A DNA stretch of 64,000 bases, taken from contig OX393576.1 in assembly GCA_947652605.1 (NCBI GenBank), positions 10,504,575 to 10,568,574 on the forward strand. The letters run 5' to 3'. The notes under the pieces were generated by a model. The model saw only the letters and a list, made by a program, of their open reading frames with translations. It searched no databases and had not been told where the DNA came from. Position numbers and translations under genes: made by a program. Positions 1 through 10,653 of the stretch are shown one piece after another. Positions within the stretch are counted from its first letter, which is position 1; each line of letters opens with the position of its first letter. The stretch comes from Elmis aenea. Taxonomy: Eukaryota > Arthropoda > Insecta > Coleoptera > Elmidae.

Positions 1-434
1 CAAAGTTATTCACATGAATAGTACATGATGCCAAGAATTTTCGTGATTTGACTCAACAATTTAGAAAGTCTATCTTAAAAATAACCCTTTTTCAAAAGAG
101 GTTTTAATTAAATATCTCTGCACGACTTCTAATTTATATGTAAATATTCAACACACCGCTTGACTGACGATGAGTATTACAGCAGTAAAAGCCACCAGGG
201 ATTTACTACAATTTTAAGGTAAATTTTAAAATAAACAATACTATTGTATAAGTAAAGGTAAGATTTTAATTTTCAAGTGCGTCTGGTTTTGAGTTCAAAG
301 GATCTATCAAACGCTGTATCAAAGTTTAAGGTTATCCAATTAATTGTAACATTGTTCTTTTTAAAACGATAATTTTAACAAACCATCCCAAGAAATCTCC
401 ACTAAGTTGTCTTTTTCTTTAAATATTAATACTA
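1..434. other. AT-rich non-coding stretch
   Basis: I see no open coding frame, RNA gene or repeat end in this AT-rich stretch. If the channel exon just inside is followed by further exons, this is intron of that gene on the minus strand. Confidence 0.4.
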
Positions 435-608
435 ATGGATAAAATAATTGAAAAGAGGGAAAATACAAAGAGAGCCTACTGGGGATGGAATAAACCGAAA
501 CCAATTGCTTTAACAGATCTGACCTTTGCAGATTATGTGCTATTATCTAAAAACGAAAAGAACTTGCAACATAATCTAGGGGTATGGGCAGATACATTAA
601 GAAGATAA
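435..608 (+). mobile_element. RTE-like LINE reverse-transcriptase scrap
   Basis: A 57-codon open frame reads DLTFADYVLLSKNEKNLQHN, the reverse-transcriptase region around the catalytic (F/Y)ADD box of the RTE-like LINEs seen elsewhere in the window. The second aspartate is replaced (FADY), so the copy is dead. Sequence resembling the downstream LINE continues to about 675 with stops. It is a short relic with no recognisable ends. Clade assignment is by motif only. Confidence 0.6.
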
Positions 609-694
609 AATATGTGCATTAATATAAGACAAAGACTATGGTTATAGGGAAGAACTAAATCAATAATACAGATACATCCTATAGGTTTAAAGTA

Positions 695-746
695 AGTTTT
701 CGCGGACCCTTGGGAATTCGCGGACCACAGGCGGGGAACCACTGAG
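695..746. mobile_element. hAT-like terminal fragment
   Basis: The stretch ends in GGCGGGGAACCACTGA, the reverse complement of the CAGTGGTTCCC type of hAT terminus. Only one end is visible and no 8-bp duplication was found. Confidence 0.4.
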
Positions 747-872
747 TATAGGATAACAATTTAATTCAGCAATATTGCTAATGTATTGTAAACTTATAGC
801 AAAAAAATCGTCAAATAATAATTGTTAAAATGTTCCCGCTACGTTGGGTAACCTTAAAAAAGAAGTACATAC

Positions 873-1155
873 CTTTTACTGTCGGATTAGCTCTTAAAAA
901 ACTTTGTTTCGCTGCTCTGACTCTTAAAACTAAGGCTTCCTCCCCAGGTGATTCCAGCACGTTAAACACTAATGCTCCAGTTATTAAGAATATCGAGTAG
1001 AAAATTAAATAAAGGCAGAATAAAGACGACGTTTTGCACAGCGGTTGCGAATCATCGTAATGTTTGAAGGATGAATACAATGAGTACCTTTCCGAGTCTT
1101 CGATGCAATAGTATACATGAGCATTTCCTAAGCTGTTGTACCTTCGTCGTTCCAT
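873..1155 (-). CDS. Two-pore-domain K+ channel, first coding exon (distal)
   Basis: K2P channels are dimeric leak K+ channels of the plasma membrane; each subunit has four membrane segments and two pore loops. This exon encodes about 60 cytoplasmic N-terminal residues, then a hydrophobic first segment (LYLIFYSIFLITGALVFNVL) followed by ESPGEE, the typical start of the extracellular cap, ending at ANPTVKG. The start codon at 1155 is preceded in frame by TGA two codons upstream, so it is a real first coding exon. The 3' boundary is a donor (AAAAG|GTATGT at 873/872) splitting a glycine codon in phase 1. The pore loops are not encoded here; the next exon should lie beyond the left edge. Compare the exon at 30048-30243, which has the same segment, phase and boundary residue. 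The K2P call rests on TM1 plus cap motif, and the subfamily cannot be named. Confidence 0.72.
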
Positions 1156-3028
1156 TTTAAATCACAGTTGAAAAACACAAATTAACAAATAAACTTTTAC
1201 TGTACTAAATAAAAAAAAAACTCTAATTGTTAAATAAAAGTTATAAGTAACCACTTTCGTTATAAGTTTTCAGATTTATTTATTAACATGGCAAAGTCAT
1301 TTCTAACAATCGTTTTAACTAATATTATATTGGTCCATATTTTATTCTCCATTTTATCACGGTTTATTTCCTTTCGCACGTATTTTATTATGTTTGCTAA
1401 AAATCATCACGTTTTGTTTATAAATCCATTTGGTTAGCGTATAAATTTCTGTGTTGTTGGCATACGATATGGCACTTCTAAGACATGTTGTCTGTTACTA
1501 ACAAGCACAGAGTATAAACTTTATCTCTAGAAATGCCAACACTATATACTTTATCTTAATTATGTCAGTGGATTTCAAAATAAATAATATTACTCTCTAC
1601 GAGTCAAACCGATAACCGATAAAATATCTTGATTTTTTATTTGTCTAACGACACCAAACATTTATCGCAACAAATTTTGTAATAACGAACAACTGTTTTT
1701 CTTTTCCAAACAGCTGTTTATCTGATTACCGACGGGCACAATGTAGAGATATAAATAAATACGCTCAGACAGGTAACGACGTTAAATAAATCCGTGAATA
1801 TTTTAAAAGCACTTTGCGGGACAGATTTTAAAAATTACATTAAATCGTGTCAGCAACACTGAAGTTGTATTAGTCTGTAAAACCGCGAGCGTACGTTTAA
1901 AATTCAAAATTCTGATTGTAAAAAACTTATGCAAGGACTAATGATTTGCTATCATAAGACCAACATCGCCCTGATAATAGCTGTTTGTTTTATCTACCTT
2001 GGAACTATAAAATTGCTATATTTACGCTATCAAAAGCAATAATAAACTTTCGTTATGGTATAATTACACGTACTAATAAATACGTTTGCATATTTTTATC
2101 ATAAAATGATAGAGCAAGGTTATTTTTTAATATGTACCTGGAATTTTACAACAAAATGCATGTAAAGTATAAATATTTATAAATTACAATGTATTATCAC
2201 AAACAAAGTTTATTTCAAAGTTTGTTGTTGCCACCAAAATAGTAGTATAAGCATTAGCTTCAAATGTATTTGTTGTTATTATACATACAGGGTGTAAATT
2301 ATGTATACGGAGAAAAATATAAGTAATCGATATAAATATAAGTGAAATTTCTCTATGGTTAGCATCATTATTTTTATGCACATTAAAATGCAAAACATTT
2401 AATTTATATCAAAAAAACAAAAGTGTCTTATGCCTCTTTCAAAATAAACGGTTCATGTAGTAAAATCTGGATCTTCTTAAATTTAGGGACACAAAAAAAA
2501 ATATTTTAATATACTAAAAATTAAAAATTTACAAAATTCATTTTTGTTGTTTTTAAAATAGCATTCGTAGTCGCCATTCCACTACGGGCGCAGTAATTTG
2601 TTTACCCGTAGCTATGGTTGAATTGAGACAGCAAAAAAGAGTTCACGTTGGTGCGGATTAAATTTAGTGTTAAAATGAATGGTTCAGTGAATCTAACAAA
2701 AATACGATTTGAATATGAACGATAAATAGGACGCTTAATCAAACAATATTAAACTTGTATTTGCTGTTGCTCTTTTAATCTGTCATCCGGTTTATTAACA
2801 ATAATTAATGACGTCGATAAGCTAGCAATTTTAATAAATTTTAAGTTTCCTGAACTGAATAATTTTGCTGTTAATTATTTTTAATTAATTTTTATCTTAT
2901 CGTTATTTTTTTGGCGACGAGGAAGAAGCGTTACAGCTTAAACAATTTGCAATTGGGCTACATAAAAATATCTCTAAAATTTTTACAAATACAAATATGA
3001 AACTCGCCGAAAAGAACATGAATGGCAC
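1156..3028. other. Non-coding; upstream of the channel exon
   Basis: AT-rich with no supported gene. The first part should hold the 5' UTR and promoter of the minus-strand channel exon, but I cannot pinpoint a TATA box or initiator. One isolated TACAGGGTG motif near 2287 is probably a single end of the palindromic DNA-element group common in this window. Confidence 0.4.
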
Positions 3029-3029
3029 T

Positions 3030-3415
3030 AACAAGACAGCAAAAACAAACAAGATAGACGCAGGAGATGAGTTTTTTGAGAAGAATAGAAGGATGTAGAC
3101 TAATTGATAAGAAGAGCAACGAAAAAATCAGAAAAAGCCCAGGTTTAAAAGACATGAAGAAAAAGATGGAGACAAACCAATTAAGATGGCTGGGATATCT
3201 GCTACGTATGCCAGAAAACAGGTACGCAAGTCTGGGAGAATGAAGTAGAGGAAGACCGAGAACAAAATGAGAAAACGAAGAGAGACATAGACTAAAGGAA
3301 AAGGGGTCAGCTGGAGAAATGTGCCACAGCTAGCTAATGTTAGTCAGGGATGGAGAAACTTATTCAAAAACTAGGAAAATATACCTCGACACCGAAAAGT
3401 ACAAGAGAACCCGAT
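3030..3415 (+). mobile_element. RTE-like LINE 3' coding fragment
   Basis: Broken frames encode the C-terminal region of an RTE-like polyprotein: FLRRIEGC, then METNQLRWLGYLLRMPENRY, then RGRPR-like sequence. The same signature (METNQLRWLVHLLRMP) occurs on the minus strand at 15485-15796, so these are two copies of one subfamily. Stops and frameshifts make it a pseudogene. Confidence 0.7.
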
Positions 3416-3419
3416 TAAG

Positions 3420-3642
3420 AAGAAGACAAGGTGTCCCGACTTCTAGGCTTAACATGGGGGTCTTGCTTATCTTAAGAGGTACAAAGTTAGTTGAATCGGG
3501 GCAAGGTTGCAAAATTTCGTGCTAAATTCGAATTAAAAAGTAAAGTTCAAAAGTTGTCTTAAAACGGGAAAAAAATTAAAGAACTTTCTCATAAAATTGG
3601 TTGGACGCGTCCAGCGCAGCTTTACCTTCGCCCTTAATACAA
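3420..3642. repeat. Probable solo arm of a palindromic DNA element
   Basis: The stretch begins GGTGTCCCGACTT and contains GGGGCAAGGTTGC, resembling the first ~100 bases of the foldback element at 7401. No opposite arm is present. Assignment is tentative. Confidence 0.3.
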
Positions 3643-3644
3643 TA

Positions 3645-4344
3645 TACAGGGTGTTTCTTAAATACTGCGAAAAAATTCGGAAGGTGTTTACCTATCAAAA
3701 ATTGAGGGGGGTCTTTTTTATATATTTTTTTTTTCTTAGACGTCTCCTTTCGGAGTTGCACCCCGTAAAGGAGAACGGTAAAATTAGGTTTTTATTTCAT
3801 TTCTCAAATTTGGATAAATGTAGGAGAATGATATTTGGTAGATGTTTTATAATTATTAAAAGGTTTCCCATAGTAAATTTTCAATTATCTCCCACCTTCA
3901 CAGGGGGCTGAAAAGTGCGACCTCTGTTGGTTTTTTTATCAGAACTTTTTGGTGGGTTAAAATTTCCAATTAAAGTTTTTTTTTTGAAAGCTTGATTCAT
4001 TTAAAAACTTTTTTTTTAAAGTTTTAACCCACCGAAAAGTTCTGATAAAAAAAACCAACAGGAGTCGTACTTTTCAGCCCCCTGTGAAGGTGGGTGATGA
4101 TCGAAAATATTACTATGGGAAACATTTTAATAAGTATAAGACATAATATACCAAATATCATTCTCCTACATCTATCCAAATTTGAGAAATAAAATAAAAA
4201 CGTAATTTTACCGCTCCCCTTTAGGGGGGTGTAACTCCGAAAGGAGACGTCTAAGAAAAAATTTTATATGAAAGACTCCCCGTAATTTTCGATAAGGAAT
4301 CACCTGCCGATTTTTTTTTTACAATATTTCAGAATCACCCTGTA
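3645..4344. mobile_element. Palindromic TA-flanked element, family A (complete)
   Basis: A 700-bp inverted repeat starts TACAGGGTGTTTCT and ends with its imperfect complement before CACCCTGTA, with TA on both sides (3643-3644 and 4345-4346). The arms, about 300 bp each, share the phrases GGAGACGTCTAAGAAAAA and CACCTTCACAGGGGGCTGAA. It has no coding capacity; the open frames inside are shadows of the arms. TA duplication plus TACAGGGTG ends suggest a non-autonomous element of the Tc1/mariner superfamily. Half copies lie at 42682 and 53693. Confidence 0.75.
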
Positions 4345-4355
4345 TACAGGTTCTT

Positions 4356-4369
4356 GGGGGGGGGGGGGG
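4356..4369 (+). repeat. Poly-G run of 14
   Basis: An uninterrupted run of 14 G sits between the family A palindrome and a TGCATACGCCACTG terminus. Confidence 0.9.
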
Positions 4370-4379
4370 TGCTACGACC

Positions 4380-4410
4380 TCCAGCTCCCTCCTGCATACG
4401 CCACTGCTAC
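4380..4410. mobile_element. Solo terminus related to the CAGTGGCGTA element
   Basis: The sequence TGCATACGCCACTG is the complement of CAGTGGCGTATGCA, nearly identical to the ends of the element at 41144-41875 (CAGTGGCGTACGCA). Only this end is seen. Confidence 0.4.
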
Positions 4411-5001
4411 AGTTAATCATGTGTGCTTTATATTGGAGTTTGCAAATATCGCTAAGCTTGCCCTAAGAACTTTTTTATATACTTATTTTGACTTTGTGAT
4501 GCGATTATAAATAGAATGATTTAAAGGTCACAGATCGGCGATTGACAGCGCTACGCTGTCCTTTTTGTTGTTTTCAGCATTGCTTTATTTGTGTACTCTT
4601 TGTGGAACGACAAATACGAAGTCAAATAACCTATGTCCTTCAGGCATGTCGGTTATTATGTATACGGGTAAACAATAATTGGGTAAAACGCTCTAGGGAG
4701 AAGTTTGTGTATTATTTTTGTAAAACTTTACAGGGCAATTATAAATCAGTGGAAAACTATTTATTTGGAGACAATTTACAATTTATATTCTAAAATATTC
4801 GCATGCTTTGACCAACTAGAAGTTCGTTAGTAAATGACATTGCGTTATAATTATAATGAAAATGTCAAGTCCATTTCCCGTAGTTTAATTAAACATTGCA
4901 GTGCAGTGGTTCCGCGTCCATGCTAATGTGCGTGAAAAATTAAAATAAATGAAGGACCTAAATCAGATGGTTAAAATTAAAAGGGTTTAGGGTCAAATGT
5001 A
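4411..5001. other. Non-coding stretch, nothing recognised
   Basis: No supported gene, RNA or element end. The short open frame at 4542-4793 shows no recognisable motif. Confidence 0.35.
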
Positions 5002-5963
5002 GAGGAGAAGGTGGTAATATGGAACCCCAGTTTGTTTTTCTTCGGTAAATCGAAGAGTCGTAGGATTATTTATGAACTTTTTTCATTAATAGACTCTAAA
5101 TATTAAATATATTAAATAGTTATATGTGTGGACAAATTTAGAATAATATTGCCAATGTGCATGTAGCACGTAGTTTTCGTAAAAAGGTCAAAACTGTATA
5201 CTCAAGAAACTATGCTGGTAATATGGAACCCCAAAAAAAGTCAGTATTTTCGATTAAAAACACCTATATTAACATAATTATTGGAAAAATAAGTTGCTTT
5301 ACGACAAAAGTCACAAACAAAAGCGTAATTTTCACATGCAGAACATTCACTATGTGTCCATAAGTTGCACATCACATTGAATCCACAGTTCTCTTTTTTG
5401 GTCTTCAGAAAACCATTTATTGCTATACTTGCTGTTTGGCACTTCACATAGGCTTGGCCAAAAAGTTCAGCAATATCATAAGGGCCTAAGGGATGTTCAC
5501 TCCAACGCAGTCACATTCGAATTCGTAATATAGAACCCTTGAATATAACATGGAACCCGGTTCCATATTACCAGCGCTAAGGAGTTTCATATTAACAACA
5601 TGGCATGCTATTTTATATCGCTTAGTATAATTTCTACCAGTTAATTAAATGGAAACTTAATTAGTAGGATTTGATGAAACGGCAGTATACTGCCTGGCAA
5701 AGCCACAAAACCATTAAAAGTATTGCATATAATTGATCTTATTCTGGCAGAAATTGACAAAATAAACTTTTGGTTTTTGCTCATTCACAAAAACTCAAAG
5801 TATTCGATTTTTACCGCGTCTTTTGTGCTGAAGTTTTGTATATGTTTTTCGCCATGGGTATTACTTGACATTTATGTATTTGGTAAAAGATGCCGATACC
5901 AGTTTATTAGTTAACCGGGGGTTCCATATTACTACCAGGGTTCCATATTACCACCTTCTCCTC
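5002..5963. mobile_element. Pogo-like DNA element 1 (TA duplication)
   Basis: The ends are near-perfect inverted repeats, GAGGAGAAGGTGGTAATATG and its complement, flanked by TA (5000-5001 and 5964-5965). The terminal motif GGTAATATGGAACCCC recurs internally near 5217 and, inverted, near 5560 and 5925. Inside, on the minus strand (5241-5447), is a relic of a C-terminal cysteine-rich finger with WTHSECSACENYAFVCDFC. PHD-like tails of this kind occur on DDE transposases of the Tigger/pogo group in insects. The catalytic domain is missing, so the 962-bp copy is non-autonomous. Confidence 0.65.
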
Positions 5964-6006
5964 TATATTTAAAGTGAATTTAAAAAAAATCTACTTTACG
6001 GCATAT

Positions 6007-6200
6007 ACAGGGTGATTCAAATTCGAGGGCGACCATGGGGATTTCGCTTATTACTGAAGATAAAGCGTAGATTTCAATTTGGCAAAGTTGCGAAATGTTA
6101 TGCTCATCAATAATATCTAAACAGATTTGAAATATCTTCAACTGTTTTTGAAAAAACTGAAAAAACTTTTCATTTTTTGCTTTAACTTTTTTATTTATAA
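6007..6200. mobile_element. Solo arm beginning TACAGGGTGATTC
   Basis: The stretch opens TACAGGGTGATTCAAATTCG and continues with GACCATGGGGATTTCGC, similar to the start of the 7401 foldback element. I did not find a matching opposite arm. Confidence 0.45.
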
Positions 6201-6823
6201 TTTTTTTTTTAATCTTTAAAAAGTTTTACATTGCCATTTTTTATTTTACTTTTGTAGTTGTAGCTGTAGTTCGTACTTTTTAATTTTTTATGGGCGACAA
6301 ACTTGATTTTCATTTAGTTATTAGATATGTTGAATGAATGAAAACCTTTTTTTTTTTAAATAAATACGTTGTTTATGTAAATAACATAATCACTTAAAAC
6401 ATTTTTTAAATCAGAAATAAAAGTTTTAGCTAACGCTGTTTTACAATTAAATTCGCCATGTAATACGAAAAACTGCGAGTTTAAAAAAAAACATGCATAA
6501 TGTAATTTTCAAAAAGTAAATACATTTTTAGACTAAAAATTAGTGTTTTGTTTCCTGTTCTTATTTAAAAAAAACGAACATACATATATTTTGATTAACT
6601 AATTATTTTTGCTAAGAAAATGTAAAGAAAATTAACATCTTACTTGATTTATTAAACATGGTGATAGATTAATTCATTCATATTTAGTTAGCTTAATTTT
6701 AAATTAGTATTTTAAATTTTGTTTCGCGTTTGGGTAATGATTGATTCATAATTCTATGAGATTTTGTCTCATTTTTAATAACAATTGTTGAAAAAGTCAT
6801 TCTCATTCAATATTTATGGTTCT
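6201..6823. other. Low-complexity AT-rich stretch
   Basis: Dominated by A and T runs; no gene or element end seen. Confidence 0.4.
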
Positions 6824-7384
6824 AGGACAATCACCCCCTGGACAATCACCCCCCAGACAATTAACCCCCCATGCAAAAAAAACAACGACTAACTTGAAAT
6901 ATCGGTAAATTATGATGGTCGTAAAGTAAAGTGTTAAAGTTGCAAATAAAAAAATTAAAGACAGAATAACATTTTAATACATTAATAACAATATTTATTT
7001 CCCTGTAAAATACTTTACAAATGTAAGTTTATTTAATTAAACCATAAAGTTTACAAGTTTACTAATTACTATGATGTTAACATAATTCCAAATCGCTGCA
7101 TGATGGCCATAACAGTGAAAAATTGTGCGTTCAAAGGTAACACCCGAAGAAGTTGAATTGTTAATCTGCCTTAATTTCTTTTTTTTTTGCAACTTTATCA
7201 CTTTACATTGCGGCAATTATAATCTATTGTTATTTCAAGTTAGTCGTTGTTTTGTTCTGCACGGGGGGTTAATTGTCTGTTTTTTTTTTACACGGGGGTT
7301 TTTTTGTGCGGGGATTATTTGTTCGGGGGTTATTTGTCCGGGGGTTATTGTCCGGGGGGTGATTTTCCAGGGGGTGATTGTCCT
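6824..7384. mobile_element. Foldback element with G-rich tandem sub-repeats
   Basis: The left end is AGGACAATCACCCCC repeated about three times with drift (GGACAATCACCCCC, AGACAATTAACCCCC). The right end is its complement expanded to about eight units of GGGGGTTATTTGTCC type (7260-7384). Internal to these, both arms share AACAACGACTAACTTGAAAT and its complement. No coding region and no clear target duplication. The repetitive open frame at 7125-7475 is a by-product of the G-rich array. Confidence 0.7.
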
Positions 7385-7400
7385 CTTATTAATAGTTATA

Positions 7401-8734
7401 TACAGGGTTCTCGTTTTTCGAGGGCCACTATGGGGATCTCGTAAACGGAAAGAGTTACGACTTCAGTTAAATTAGGGCAAGGTTGTATAACCAGGTGCTT
7501 AATAATTTGACGCAAACAGAACTTATCTAGCTTTTATAATTTTTGAGATATAGGGGAAAAAGTAAAAAAGTGCATTTTTGTTTTTTGCCCGTAACTTTTT
7601 CATTTGATGTCGAATTTCATTTCTGTAAACATTTTTTCACGGCAACTTTTTGCAAGGAATCAAAATCCCCAATTATATTTTCCATGCGACTTTTCGCTTT
7701 TTTTTAAACCATCATCAGGTCAATTTTTTCTTATGGACGCTATATCTGATTGTAACGCCAATTTTTAGAGCATTTTATTCTGAATTCGACATTGTATAGC
7801 ACAGCATTTTTTGAAACAATTGTTAATAATGGCAAAAACAAATATTTTATTTTGAAAAATTCCTAATCGACATGGTAAATAATTGTCTTTGACCCTTTTT
7901 CCTTGGAAGCAGGTAAGTAAACCGCATGAAATTACTAATAGCGATTTAATTAAAGATTTAACACAAAACGAAAATAGGTAGGTATTTATTTATTTATTGA
8001 AGGGGGAAAACAGCTTCGCCATCCATGCACGGTCACCCAACCAAGAACTAACAACTTGTCAAACGAACGCATTGGTTACATTTTCAACGAGTTATGCCCT
8101 ATTAGGCTGTCGTCTTTCTGGATAGGTTTCCTCATAATTTTTTAATGCTACGTCTGCATTCCGATAATTAGTGTAAAATATTGTCGAATTCAGAATAAAA
8201 TGCTCTACAAATTGGCGTTACAATCAGATATATCGTCCATAAGAAAAAATGGACCTGATGATGGTTAAAAAAAACGAAACGTTGCATAGAAATTATAATT
8301 GGGAATTTTTTATTTTTTTAAAATCTGTATTTTTTTATTGCACCTAGCTACTTTAGCCAACCAGCAATTTGTCTTTATGATAGTTCTACTTAAGTTAAAA
8401 GTCCACCCGTTGGTGTCTTCTTTTTTTCTTCTGTATTCTTCTTTTCAAGAACGACACTTTACACAACCGCACAATTGGGAAATTTGATTCCTTAAAAAAG
8501 TTGCCACGAAAAAGTTTTTACAGAAATGAAATTTGTCATCAAATGAAAAAGTTACGGGCAAAAAACAAAAATCCACTTTTTACTTTTTCCCCATTATCTC
8601 ATAAACTAAAAGAACTAGATAAGTTCTGTTTATTAAGCACCTGAATATACAGCTTTGCCCTAATTTAACCGAAGTCGTAACTCTTACCGTTTATGAGATC
8701 CCCATAGTGGCCTTCGAAAAACGAGAACCATGTA
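7401..8734. mobile_element. Foldback element, TACAGGGTTCTCG type
   Basis: The left arm begins TACAGGGTTCTCGTTTTTCG and reads on through CACTATGGGGATCTCGTAAA. The right arm carries the complement, ending CGAAAAACGAGAACCATGTA near 8734. Arms run about 400 bp or more with indels; the centre has degenerate AT-rich sequence. No coding potential. Confidence 0.7.
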
Positions 8735-9062
8735 GGTATTACTATTTGCTGTTTTTAATTTTTTTTATTTTTTATTGTAAATTTTTATTTTAAATATTTG
8801 ACAATGTAAAGGAATAAGCAGAATGTGTTTCAGACGATCTTTGTGAAAAGCTTTGAAGTTAATCAAAATATCTGCCCTCAAATCTTTTCTGTCAAAAACA
8901 TTTAAAAATGTCAGATTGTCAATAGACAATAAAGATGGAATTTTATTTTGGGCATAAGAAACGGAAAAATAAAACTACCTAAGATTATCCGTTAAATACT
9001 AAATTGGTCGTCCAACAACAGATACATGTTAAGAAATATTAAAGTAACAGAAAATCATAAAA
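8735..9062. other. 5' flank of the Tim16-like ORF
   Basis: AT-rich sequence with no recognised element. It must hold any promoter or 5' UTR of the ORF at 9063, but I see no convincing core promoter. The bases before the start codon (CATAAAA) fit an insect translation-start context. Confidence 0.35.
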
Positions 9063-9437
9063 ATGAAAAATGAATTGATTAAATCCTTCAGTAAAATTTT
9101 CGTGATTGGTTCAAAGTGTGTCTGGAGGTCGTTAAGTCAAGTGATAAGAGAAGAAATAGATCTCAGTAGACAAGCAGCAAAAATCAGATACCAAGAAAAA
9201 GAGTTAGTAGATAAGACCGACAGAAAACTTAATATAAGTTTAGATGAGGCGATGAAAATTTTGAACATAGATACATTGGATTCAGAAGAAGCACAACGAA
9301 GATTTGAATTATTATTCAATGCCAATAAAAAAGCACGCGGGGGCTCATTTTACATTCAATCAAAAATTTTTCGAGCTAAGGAACGAATTTTAAATGAGAT
9401 AAATCAAAATTTGACAGTAGCAAAAGACAAAAAATAA
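9063..9437 (+). CDS. Tim16/Pam16-like mitochondrial import motor subunit
   Basis: The 124-residue product matches the Tim16 (Pam16/Magmas; Drosophila black pearl) family, peripheral matrix-side subunits of the TIM23 import motor that bind Tim14/Pam18 and restrain its stimulation of mtHsp70. Residues 1-35 form the hydrophobic/amphipathic N-terminus. From about residue 58 a J-like domain reads SLDEAMKILNIDTLDSEEAQ, then FELLFNAN, then GGSFYIQSKIFRAKERI. As in the family, the HPD triad of true J proteins is absent. The position usually DKE/DKS in the versions I know reads NKKA here. Length is typical (about 120-130 residues). The ORF is intact and intronless, with no intact AATAAA just downstream. 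It is either the functional gene or a retrocopy that stayed open, and it lies between the two K2P exons on the opposite strand. Confidence 0.82.
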   Translation: MKNELIKSFSKIFVIGSKCVWRSLSQVIREEIDLSRQAAKIRYQEKELVDKTDRKLNISLDEAMKILNIDTLDSEEAQRRFELLFNANKKARGGSFYIQSKIFRAKERILNEINQNLTVAKDKK

Positions 9438-9821
9438 CTAAAATGTTTTTCATACATTTAAAAATAGCTATAAAACAAAAATTTTTTGTGTTTTATCTGT
9501 ACATTTTTGGCATAACTTAACGATAGAGCCTTAAAATGTATATTACAAAAGTCGTAAATTTACTAAGAGTTAGAAGTTCATCAACCGAATGTACTCCATC
9601 CTTGACACTAGTCCAGCTACATCGTATGTGGCACTGTTTGGTTTCCGCTATACAACGACAAAATGTGATACATAATCATGTGTTGTGATAAAATATCATC
9701 ATATTAAACAAATTCCTATTTCGTAATTGTAAATTATTTGATTTCCCAAGACTTTTTATTAGAAATGTAAAATATGTATTAGTAATAATAATACCATCGA
9801 AAACACGAGACCGGTTCAAAG
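9438..9821. other. 3' flank of the Tim16-like ORF
   Basis: No gene recognised. No clean poly(A) tract or AATAAA within the first ~100 bases after the stop. Confidence 0.35.
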
Positions 9822-10653
9822 TAGAGGAGACCGGGAATGAAAGTAACATTTTTTTTTGTTTTTATTTAATTTCTCATAGAGTATAACAAGTTTTTTATAT
9901 CCAAATTGATTTAATGATAGATTGGACATTTGTCTTCCTTCCAAGATATTTATTTCATATGTTTCGTAAAGCATATGAGAGTAATTTGTTTTTTTCTGTA
10001 GTAAGACAGCTGTTACTTCCAACCTCAACGTTGGGGCTAAAAGTAACAATGGCCGGAACGGCAAAATAATTTACACAACTCATAAGTAATGGGTAAATAT
10101 ATTAGTATTGATCAACAAAATTAAAATTTGATTCCAAAATACACATTAGCAAAATGAAAAAATATCAAAAACTGTGAAACAAGAAGATTCAACAAATTGG
10201 AAAATTAATCCAACAAGTTTTGTATGTTCTCATCAACGAAGAAAACCACCAATTATGTGCTAAGAGTGAACATTTGCAAGTGAAAACATTGATTCGGGTT
10301 GGTTGTAACACTGCTACTTTTGACCCCAAGTGTACACAAAACAAATTGGAGGAAATTCACAATTAATCACGATTCAAACGTCAAATTGTATTGCATCCAC
10401 CAATAGCCAACAAAATTTAGAACATAATGTACGTACTTTTTTGTTCCTCTTTTAGAGATCGCCTAAAAGTCACTCGAGCGGTGACACAACGCAATAACTT
10501 TTAGGCGGAAAATGGCTGGCAAAAACTTAACCTCTCCTCTATGACAGATGAAAACTAGCAATGTAGGTAGGGAGGTGGATGTAAATGAACATTGCTAAAG
10601 CGCTTAGGGCGACATATAACAAACATTAAAGAAACTATAGGCACTGTTACAAC

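Noticed and set aside
3597..3911. ORF across the family A palindrome
   Set aside because: It follows the arm of the palindrome and has no counterpart in other copies.
7125..7475. Glycine-rich secreted protein ORFs
   Set aside because: They are translations of the G-rich terminal array of a foldback element.
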